From Rickettsiales bacterium (GTDB lineage Bacteria > Pseudomonadota > Alphaproteobacteria > Rickettsiales > SXRF01), in the NCBI GenBank assembly GCA_025464625.1, contig JAOAUZ010000001.1, positions 37,183 through 101,182 on the forward strand: a stretch of DNA of 64,000 bases. The letters are read 5' to 3'. The notes beneath the pieces are model-generated. The model was not told the DNA's origin and did no database searches. It was given only the letters and a program-made list of their open reading frames with translations. This document shows, one piece after another, positions 7,491-14,271 of the stretch. The translations under genes and the position numbers were made by a program. Positions within the stretch are counted from its first letter, which is position 1; the number at the start of each line of letters is the position of its first letter.

Positions 7491-8153
7491 CTACTTCATC
7501 GACAGAGTGATTGTAGGTTTTTCACCAACTAGTTGGGTGAGCTTTGCAATCACCCCATCCACTCCACGAGCTGTGGCGAGGGTGGTGAATTCAGCACGGT
7601 GAGTGTTAATCAGGCTCACATTTTCTATGGCTATATCCAGAACTTTGTAACGCCCTTCCTTTTCGCGAACCAGATAATTGACGTTCAATTTATCCTGATT
7701 GGTTAGCTGGATTTGAGTGGCAACATTGAAATCACTGTCATTTGAACCATTAACGCCTAGAATTTTTATAGCACTAATACGTTTGTCAGGATTTTCAGCA
7801 AAATTTTCGACATAGGTTTTGGTCAGAAATTCGCGGTATAGCTCGGTGTATTTTTCGCGCTGCTCATCGCTTGCTTTATTCCAGTTCCTGCCGATTACAA
7901 ATTTGGCAATCCAATCAATATCAACTGATTTGCTAAAAGCCTGCCTTAAATTTTCTTTGCGCTGCTCATAGGATTTTTTCTGATCGCTGATGACGGCAAG
8001 AACGATGTTCGCAAAATTATTGGCGAAAGATACACGTTCACCATGTTTTTCAGAAGTTGCTACCTCAGAGGCGTAGGCAGCTCTGTCAGAGATGGTGATC
8101 TGGCAGAGAAAGAACAATAAAAATAAAGAAAAATAACATATAAGGCGGTTCAT
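7491..8153 (-). CDS. mlaC: MlaC/Ttg2D-family phospholipid-binding periplasmic protein
   Basis: Periplasmic shuttle of the Mla system, which moves phospholipids between outer and inner membranes. The 220 residues start with a hydrophobic signal peptide (LICYFSLFLLFFLCQ) and contain the family pattern of a four-helix N-terminal part (QRKENLRQAFSKSVDIDWIAKFVIGRNWNKA, then YTELYREFLTKTYVENF) and a beta-rich end (VNYLVREKEGRYKVLDIAIENVSL, split here in reading order). No mlaD/E/F genes adjoin it. The Do-protease gene lies upstream on the same strand, 122 bp away. Confidence 0.88.
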   Translation of the reverse strand: MNRLICYFSLFLLFFLCQITISDRAAYASEVATSEKHGERVSFANNFANIVLAVISDQKKSYEQRKENLRQAFSKSVDIDWIAKFVIGRNWNKASDEQREKYTELYREFLTKTYVENFAENPDKRISAIKILGVNGSNDSDFNVATQIQLTNQDKLNVNYLVREKEGRYKVLDIAIENVSLINTHRAEFTTLATARGVDGVIAKLTQLVGEKPTITLSMK

Positions 8154-8275
8154 AAATTTCCCCGAAATATTAGCGATAATAACTAATATAACTAATAATA
8201 ATTAACTTATAATGAATTTACAATAAATTTCTATTAATTGCAAAATAGCTGCTCCTATAGTTAAAGTTCTGTATT

Positions 8276-9757
8276 TTATTGTTTTTTATTCTCGTCAAGC
8301 GGTAGCGTCACAAACGCTTCCTCGTTTTTACGAGAAATTTTAACCAGAGCAAATTTGCGACCAGATTTGCGCGCTTTGTCAAATACAGCCTTTAAATCAG
8401 CAACAGATTTTACTGTCTCGTTGTTCACATCAACGATTAAATCCCCGCGTCGCAAACCACGTTTTGCCGCTTCCGAACCAAATTTAACGCCAAGAACGAC
8501 TAGACCATTTTTCTTCTCGTCTAGACGCATCCTTGCGCGAAGTTGCGGAGTTAGCGGAGAGACATCCATGCCGAGCAGTGCGCCGCCACCATCCGCATTG
8601 CCATCTTCTGAATCGCCATCTTTACCGTTATCTTCACCATCCTGCGCTTTTTCGGTTTTTTCATCAAGTTCTTTAACCGTTATCTGCCCAGTCTTAGAAG
8701 CGTTTTTATGCCAATAAGTGACGGAAACAGTCTTGCCACCTTTGGTTTCGGCAACTATGCGCGGAAGATGGCGCATCTCGGTTATTTCCTTGCCGTCAAA
8801 ATTGGTGATGATGTCGCCCGCAACGATTCCCGCTTTATCCGCTGGGCTGTCCTTGGCAACTTCCAAAACCAAAGCACCCATTGGTTTTGCAAGACCAACG
8901 CTGTCGGCTATTTCTTCCGATACTTCTTGAATTTTTACTCCTAGCCAGCCACGATGTGCGCGTCCGAATTCTTTTAGTTGAGCGATAATTGGTTTGGCAA
9001 GAGAGGTGGGAATAGCAAAGCCAATGCCAACCGAACCACCACCCATGCTTGGTGAAAAGATCGCACTATTAATGCCGATTACTTCACCTTTGGTGTTGAA
9101 TAAAGGTCCACCAGAATTCCCACGATTTATAGACGCGTCTGTTTGCAGAAAATCATCAAAAGGCCCTGAATTTATGCTACGTTGACGGGCAGAAATAATC
9201 CCCTGTGTCACTGAACCACCAAGCCCAAATGGGTTGCCGATGGCTATCACCCAATCGCCAACGCGCATCGCATCGGAATCACCAAGTGGAACAAATGGAA
9301 GATCTTTTTTAGCATCAACTTTGAGCAGTGCTAGGTCGGTTTTCTTGTCACGACCAACTATTTTTGCCTTGTATTTGCCGTTGTCAGGCAGGGTAACGGT
9401 TATCTCTTCCGCACCATCAACAACGTGATTATTGGTAATGATAAAACCATTTGCTTCGATAATAAAACCTGAGCCGAGCGATTGCACATCTTGCTCTTGT
9501 TGTCCCATTCCATTAGAACCACCAAAACGTTCAAAAAATTCACGGAATGGTTCAAATTCAGGATCGTCAGGAAGCTGCGAAAACGGCATGCCCATAAGAC
9601 CACGCCCAGTTTTTATTTTTTGCGTGGTGGAGATATTGACCACGGCAGGGGAAAGTTTTTCTACTAAATCGGCAAAGCTGGCTGGGCGATCTTGTGCTGA
9701 AGCTGGAGCAATAAAAGAAATTAGCAAAACAGTGACGATTAGGCGGAATTTTAACAT
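8276..9757 (-). CDS. Do/DegP-family periplasmic serine endoprotease
   Basis: Periplasmic heat-shock protease and chaperone of the HtrA family. The 493 residues carry a signal peptide (1-21, ending PASA), and a trypsin-like domain with the full triad: His111 in ITNNHVV, Asp141 in KKTDLALL, Ser215 in RGNSGGPL. Two PDZ domains follow (about 260-355 and 395-485). An Asp/Gly-rich linker around 365-392 (DGEDNGKDGDSEDGNADGGG) separates them and is longer and more acidic than usual. The start ATG is supported by the signal peptide. It is divergent from no gene; the upstream neighbour runs the same way. Confidence 0.95.
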   Translation of the reverse strand: MLKFRLIVTVLLISFIAPASAQDRPASFADLVEKLSPAVVNISTTQKIKTGRGLMGMPFSQLPDDPEFEPFREFFERFGGSNGMGQQEQDVQSLGSGFIIEANGFIITNNHVVDGAEEITVTLPDNGKYKAKIVGRDKKTDLALLKVDAKKDLPFVPLGDSDAMRVGDWVIAIGNPFGLGGSVTQGIISARQRSINSGPFDDFLQTDASINRGNSGGPLFNTKGEVIGINSAIFSPSMGGGSVGIGFAIPTSLAKPIIAQLKEFGRAHRGWLGVKIQEVSEEIADSVGLAKPMGALVLEVAKDSPADKAGIVAGDIITNFDGKEITEMRHLPRIVAETKGGKTVSVTYWHKNASKTGQITVKELDEKTEKAQDGEDNGKDGDSEDGNADGGGALLGMDVSPLTPQLRARMRLDEKKNGLVVLGVKFGSEAAKRGLRRGDLIVDVNNETVKSVADLKAVFDKARKSGRKFALVKISRKNEEAFVTLPLDENKKQ

Positions 9758-9822
9758 AAATTATGCTCTCCAAAGTCTAGGTTAGTTACATCAAAAATCA
9801 TATAATACAGATTTTTTTAATC

Positions 9823-11604
9823 TCAAGGGGAGGGGTAAATTTTTTCTTGGGATGGTGTGGATTTTAATCGTTTAACCCACTTAATATCCTCAGATTTTTC
9901 CGCTTCCGCGGGTTTTTTGGGCTTTAATAATTCTTTCCTGACAAAGCTATTTGGCGTTTCTTTTCTGTCATCATCTTGATTGAGGTAACCTAACAATTTA
10001 TCCATTATTACTGGTTTTGGAGATGATATATTTTTTGTAGAGGGAATTTCCCCGCCATTATTATGTTTCTCGAGGGCAGCTGCAAGAGTACGACTTTTTA
10101 TATTATCTGTTGAGTTAGTTAATATAGTCGGTGCAGTGGTTAGATAATTGAATAATGGGGAAAGATCATTGGGGACTGGTTTTTCTGGTTTGAAGTCATT
10201 TGGTCTTGTTCCTTTTGGATAGAAAGCTAATAACTCTTTCTGATACATATCGATTATTAATTCCATATGTTCGATGATGGTTTTCGGCTTTTGATAGAAT
10301 AGGGTAGGTTGAATTACGGCAGCCTTTAGGTAATCTTCAAGTTTAAGCCCTCTATCTTTGAAGTGATTATGAACACCCTCAATATTAGCAATGATTGTTT
10401 TTGGTTTATGGCAAAACAATTCTGGTCTCGCTACCGCAGCTTTTAGATAATCTTCTAGCTTCAACCCTTTATCTTTAAAGTGATTATAAACACCCTCAAT
10501 ATTAGCAATTATTTTTTCTGGTTTATTATAAAAAAGTTGCCCTGCTCCCGTTGCGGCTTTTAGATAATTTTCCCGCGTTAAACCGTATTTAGCAAAATGT
10601 TCTATCACTGGAGCGCAATGCTCATAAAATTTTTCTTTTACAATTTCTTTGTATTCTTTGTAAGAATCAGCGATGAGTTTTTTGTCTTCTTTTGTAAGGT
10701 CGAACTGCTTGAATATTTTATCATTTATGCCATCTTTTTCTATGGCAACACCACTTTCCAGTCTTTCTATTCTTAAGAGTTGTATGCCAGTGGATTTTGA
10801 AAACTCGGTCTGCTTCATTCCAGCGCTTTGGCGCAGATAGCTGACTATTCGAGAATAGGCGGGTGCTTCTTTATCTGTTTTTGTGCCTGACCATGCACTG
10901 GTTGCTTTTTCGACTGCAACATCGAAATCTTTTTCTCCGTGCATGAATAAACCAGCTAATTTTTCAGCCTTTTCATGCATGACATTAGGAGGGATTTTAT
11001 CGATGCCTTTTAACTGATTAACCGATACATCGAGAACGGCAGCGATCCCAGCTATACTTTTTTCAACATCAACTGGTTTTTTATAGCGAATGGCGACATC
11101 ATTTATATTTTCTGTAAGCCATTCTACAAAGCCATTATCTTCTTTTACTGAGGGGTTTGATACAATTTCCCTAATTTTCTGGGTTCTTGATTGTCGCATT
11201 GATTTATCAGAAATGGTGACTTGTTCCGCATCTGACTTTGCTATCGCTTTTCCTCTGTTTATAAGCTTGAGCCAACTACAAACATCACTGGGAACTTTTA
11301 CTGATAAGTAGTTGGTGAGTTCTTTGCTGGGAGTTTTTGTGCCTGCAATTAAATCTGACAAATCCTTTTTCTTTATCTCGCCAGATAAACCAATGTCTTT
11401 TATGAAATCATCAGCGTTCTTATATTTACCTATCCATTCAGAGAGGACATCGGAAAAGGTTCTTTCGTCAAAAGATAGCCAGCCAAAATTATAACCGCTA
11501 ATGGTTCCGTCATCATTCTGACTGTCCCTAAGCTCTCCCTTAAACTCTGTAATTGAAGGTAGTTTATTGCGCACGAAATGTCCCCGATATATAGCTGATT
11601 CCAA
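9823..11604 (-). CDS. Unknown 593-residue protein with XRE-like helix-turn-helix and 39-residue helical repeats
   Basis: No overall family recognised. Residues about 250-290 (YLRQSAGMKQTEFSKSTGIQ, then RIERLESG) look like a Cro/XRE helix-turn-helix. From about 341 to 455 there are three tandem repeats of 39 residues, starting at 341, 380 and 419: GL(T/K)xEDYLKAA, then P-x-LF, then KPKTIIANIEGV and NHFKDxG. The repeats are nearly identical at DNA level too (117-bp period), which suggests recent duplication. Similar leucine/phenylalanine helical repeats occur in mTERF- and TALE-like modular proteins, but I only infer a likeness. The C-terminus is Pro/Lys-rich. The start is a TTG without clear ribosome-binding site; a GTG 11 codons later is an alternative. 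Located upstream of fliX's stop, 41 bp away. Confidence 0.75.
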   Translation of the reverse strand: MESAIYRGHFVRNKLPSITEFKGELRDSQNDDGTISGYNFGWLSFDERTFSDVLSEWIGKYKNADDFIKDIGLSGEIKKKDLSDLIAGTKTPSKELTNYLSVKVPSDVCSWLKLINRGKAIAKSDAEQVTISDKSMRQSRTQKIREIVSNPSVKEDNGFVEWLTENINDVAIRYKKPVDVEKSIAGIAAVLDVSVNQLKGIDKIPPNVMHEKAEKLAGLFMHGEKDFDVAVEKATSAWSGTKTDKEAPAYSRIVSYLRQSAGMKQTEFSKSTGIQLLRIERLESGVAIEKDGINDKIFKQFDLTKEDKKLIADSYKEYKEIVKEKFYEHCAPVIEHFAKYGLTRENYLKAATGAGQLFYNKPEKIIANIEGVYNHFKDKGLKLEDYLKAAVARPELFCHKPKTIIANIEGVHNHFKDRGLKLEDYLKAAVIQPTLFYQKPKTIIEHMELIIDMYQKELLAFYPKGTRPNDFKPEKPVPNDLSPLFNYLTTAPTILTNSTDNIKSRTLAAALEKHNNGGEIPSTKNISSPKPVIMDKLLGYLNQDDDRKETPNSFVRKELLKPKKPAEAEKSEDIKWVKRLKSTPSQEKIYPSP

Positions 11605-11645
11605 ACGTTGGAAATTAGCTATAAATATTAATTATTTTTAACAGT

Positions 11646-12095
11646 TTAGTAGATTTCGGACTTACTTGCAATCGCCATTTCCAACTTGGCTAACTCCACT
11701 GCGGTGCGCAATTCTATTTCATCCATGATTGCTATCAGGCGTGGGTCGGCAACTTCTTGTCTTTGAAGGGAAAGTTGCTTATTAATATCTTGCAGAACCT
11801 GCATTGGCAGCGTGCCGAGCAACAGTCTGCGGCGCAATTGCTCCAGCGAGTCGAGCATGTCATCACCTTGTTTTACAAGCTTTTTACGACGAATTTCCTC
11901 ATCGGAAATCTCCTGTAAAGCCAACATTCCCGAAAGTGAGGAGGGAGCAGCAACGTTGGTGAGGCTGCCAGCATGGCTTGCCCCATCGGTTTCGAAAGCG
12001 TCGAGTATGCTGGAAAAATCCCCAGCCTGCGACACTCCAGAACGCTTTTTCGTGGTGCTGGTTGCCTTTATATTGCCGTATGCATCAACCTTCAT
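11646..12095 (-). CDS. fliX: Flagellar assembly regulator FliX
   Basis: 149-residue alphaproteobacterial class II flagellar protein. In Caulobacter FliX works with the activator FlbD to couple basal-body assembly to sigma-54-dependent flagellar transcription. Recognisable are the start MKVDAYGNIK, the disordered Ser-rich middle, and the helical part with LEQLRRRLLLGTLP and ELRTAVELAKLEMA. It is divergent from flgI as in Caulobacter, and a consensus sigma-54 promoter lies in the gap. No flbD is in the window. Confidence 0.88.
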   Translation of the reverse strand: MKVDAYGNIKATSTTKKRSGVSQAGDFSSILDAFETDGASHAGSLTNVAAPSSLSGMLALQEISDEEIRRKKLVKQGDDMLDSLEQLRRRLLLGTLPMQVLQDINKQLSLQRQEVADPRLIAIMDEIELRTAVELAKLEMAIASKSEIY

Positions 12096-12116
12096 ATCAT
12101 ATTGCGCCTTTTAGAA

Positions 12117-12146
12117 GTGTCATCGTTATTGTGATGACCATGACAC
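12117..12146. promoter_or_regulatory. Inverted repeat between fliX and flgI, possible operator
   Basis: GTGTCAT at 12117-12123 and ATGACAC at 12140-12146 are perfect inverted copies about 22 bp upstream of fliX and 60 bp upstream of the sigma-54 site. Position would suit an activator such as FlbD, but no match to a known site is claimed. Confidence 0.35.
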
Positions 12147-12206
12147 AGCGAATTATATAGTAAATATACCGCCTTAGTAAAGAGTTATACGCTGAAAAAA
12201 TCGGCG

Positions 12207-12222
12207 TGGCACGCAAATTGCT
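12207..12222 (+). promoter_or_regulatory. Sigma-54 (-24/-12) promoter of the flgI operon
   Basis: TGGCACGCAAATTGCT matches the consensus TGGCACG-N4-TTGCW at every fixed base, with GG at 12208-12209 and GC at 12220-12221. The predicted start of transcription is near 12233, about 36 bp before the flgI ATG. It fits the known use of RpoN for middle and late flagellar genes in alphaproteobacteria. Confidence 0.8.
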
Positions 12223-12268
12223 TTGAATTACATATAATAATTCCATGTAACAATTGAGGAATTTGCGT

Positions 12269-13474
12269 ATGACACAACAGTATTATTCTGAACATGATGA
12301 TAACGAGCATGGTGTTTCACCACGTTTAGATATGGAAACGGTGGTTTATAGATTTGTATTCCTGCCGATTATGTTTCTAATAATTTTGTGGAGCTATTTG
12401 ATCGCTATGTCGTCTATGGCGCATGCTGAATCACGGGTAAAAGATATTGTTACTTTTGAAGGTGTGCGTGAAAACATGCTGATGGGTTATGGGCTGGTGG
12501 TGGGTCTTAATGGCACTGGTGATAAACTGAAAAACAGTGCGTTTACCGAACAGAGTTTAATCGCATTTCTGGAACGTCAGGGTGTGAATACTCGTGGCAC
12601 TGAACTAAAAACGCAAAATGTGGCAGCGGTTACAGTTACTGCATCTTTGCCGCCATTTGCTCGCACTGGCAGCAAAGTTGATGTGTCAGTCAGTGCTATG
12701 GGTGATGCTAAAAATCTTGCTGGTGGCGTTTTGCTTGCTACACCGCTTTATGGTGCGGATGGTGAAGTTTATGCAGTGGCGCAGGGCTCTATTTCTATCG
12801 GCGGGTTCAAGGCACAGGGTGAAGCAACAACTATCACTAAAGGTGTGCCAACATCGGGATTTATTGCCAGTGGTGCAATCGTTGAACGTGAAACAGAATT
12901 TGTTCTGAATAAATTGCAGGAAATGAAGCTGTCGCTGCGTAATCCAGATATTTCTACGGCACAGCGTATATCAGACGTTATCAATGAACATATCGGACCG
13001 AGTATCGCCAATGTTTCTGACCCCGGTACGGTTGTTCTGTCTGTGCCAGATATTTACCGCAATAATGTGACACTGCTTCTTGCCGACATCGAAAAATTAC
13101 CAGTGGAGACCGATCAAGTGGCAAAAATTGTTGTTGATGAAGCATCAGGCACGATTGTTATGGGCGAAAATGTGAGCATTGATACAGTGGCGGTGGCGCA
13201 GGGTAATTTGGTGGTTAAAATTGAAGAAAAGCCGAACGTATCGCAGCCTAACCCGCTGGCACCAGAGGGCGCGCAAACTGTCGTGACTCCGCAAACAGAA
13301 ATTGCTGTGAATGAAAAACCCGGAAGTAGGATGGCAGTACTAAAACGTGGTGCGAGTTTGAAAGAACTGGTCGCTGGGCTTAATGCGCTTGGTGTTAGTC
13401 CGCGTGATTTAATTACGATTTTGCAAACAATAAAATCTGCTGGCGCGTTGCAGGCAGAAATTAGAACGAGGTAG
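12269..13474 (+). CDS. flgI: Flagellar P-ring protein FlgI
   Basis: Periplasmic protein forming the P ring around the flagellar rod. The start is the ATG at 12269, with GAGGA at 12256-12260; a TTG at 12254 overlaps that site and is rejected. A long N-terminal segment precedes the signal-peptide hydrophobic core (FVFLPIMFLIILWSYLIAMS), with cleavage likely after MAHA. Family motifs follow: VKDIVTFEGVRENMLMGYGL, VVGLNGTGD, AAVTVTASLPPFARTGSKVD, and the C-terminal LKELVAGLNALGVSPRDLI. First gene of a six-gene run through fliW. Confidence 0.96.
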   Translation: MTQQYYSEHDDNEHGVSPRLDMETVVYRFVFLPIMFLIILWSYLIAMSSMAHAESRVKDIVTFEGVRENMLMGYGLVVGLNGTGDKLKNSAFTEQSLIAFLERQGVNTRGTELKTQNVAAVTVTASLPPFARTGSKVDVSVSAMGDAKNLAGGVLLATPLYGADGEVYAVAQGSISIGGFKAQGEATTITKGVPTSGFIASGAIVERETEFVLNKLQEMKLSLRNPDISTAQRISDVINEHIGPSIANVSDPGTVVLSVPDIYRNNVTLLLADIEKLPVETDQVAKIVVDEASGTIVMGENVSIDTVAVAQGNLVVKIEEKPNVSQPNPLAPEGAQTVVTPQTEIAVNEKPGSRMAVLKRGASLKELVAGLNALGVSPRDLITILQTIKSAGALQAEIRTR

Positions 13475-13479
13475 GTAAA

Positions 13480-13788
13480 ATGGGAATTGGAGAATTGGGG
13501 AGCTTTGGAATTGAAGCAGCAAAGATAGGTGTTCTTGGCGGGGCAAAAAAAATGGATCCGCAGAAAGCGGAGGCTACGGCTAAAGATTTCGAGGCGCTCT
13601 TTATCAGCCAGATGGTGGAACAAATGTTTGGAGAATCAAGCGGTTCTGAGGCGTTTGGCACTAGTGATACAGACGAGGTTTATAAAGGATTAATGGTTCA
13701 GGAATATGGAAAAGTGATTACCCAGTCTGGTGGCATAGGAATTGCACAGAACATAAAGAGAGAACTTCTTAAACAACAGGAGATATAG
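13480..13788 (+). CDS. flgJ: FlgJ-like rod-binding protein (N-terminal domain only)
   Basis: 102-residue rod-assembly factor that matches only the FlgJ N-terminal domain (KDFEALFISQMVEQMF, then DEVYKGLMVQEYGKVI, and GGIGIAQNIKREL). The muramidase half of enteric FlgJ is absent, which is normal in alphaproteobacteria, where a separate SagA-type lytic enzyme may serve. It starts 6 bp after flgI and ends 3 bp before the next gene. Confidence 0.88.
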   Translation: MGIGELGSFGIEAAKIGVLGGAKKMDPQKAEATAKDFEALFISQMVEQMFGESSGSEAFGTSDTDEVYKGLMVQEYGKVITQSGGIGIAQNIKRELLKQQEI

Positions 13789-13790
13789 TT

Positions 13791-14264
13791 ATGAGTGGTG
13801 AACCTAGAATAGCAGGTAAGTCTGGAAATACAGAAACGCCAGATTTTAGAGCGCAGGATGTGGTGATGCTTACCGCACGTCTTGCACAACTGCTTGCCGA
13901 AGAGGTGGATTTGCTCGGTGAAATGAAAGTTAAACAAATTGAAGCTCTACAAAAGGAAAAGATATTTCTAACCAACGCGCTGGAAGCACAGCGTAAACTT
14001 ATCGACCGCCATCCCTATATAATTGATACAATTCCTTCGCGCGATAAAAAGGATTTAGAGGAAGTTGCAGCAGTTTTTCAGGGAATATTAGACGAGAACC
14101 ACCGCAAATTATTACTGGCAAAAGAAATTAATCACAAAATCGTGCAGGCTATCACAGAAGTGGTAAAAGAAACCACCCAAAGCCGCACCTATAACGGGAG
14201 TGGTTATACTGGAATGGCAGCAGCGTTTAATACTATGTCGGTGACTTTGAACAAAACAATCTAG
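13791..14264 (+). CDS. FlgN-like flagellar export chaperone
   Basis: 157-residue, mostly helical cytoplasmic protein between flgJ and flgK. The central coiled-coil (LLAEEVDLLGEMKVKQIEAL, then KEKIFLTNALEAQRK) and the ILDENHRKLLLAKEINHKIV helix match the FlgN layout. FlgN chaperones FlgK and FlgL, whose genes follow directly, so context supports the call, but sequence identity in this family is low. Confidence 0.65.
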   Translation: MSGEPRIAGKSGNTETPDFRAQDVVMLTARLAQLLAEEVDLLGEMKVKQIEALQKEKIFLTNALEAQRKLIDRHPYIIDTIPSRDKKDLEEVAAVFQGILDENHRKLLLAKEINHKIVQAITEVVKETTQSRTYNGSGYTGMAAAFNTMSVTLNKTI

Positions 14265-14271
14265 GTGATTT

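Noticed and set aside
8355..8717. Long open frame antisense to the Do protease
   Set aside because: The minus-strand gene has a full catalytic triad and PDZ domains; the antisense frame has no start signals or recognisable domain.
12254..12268. TTG start for flgI
   Set aside because: It overlaps the GAGGA ribosome-binding site that serves the ATG at 12269.
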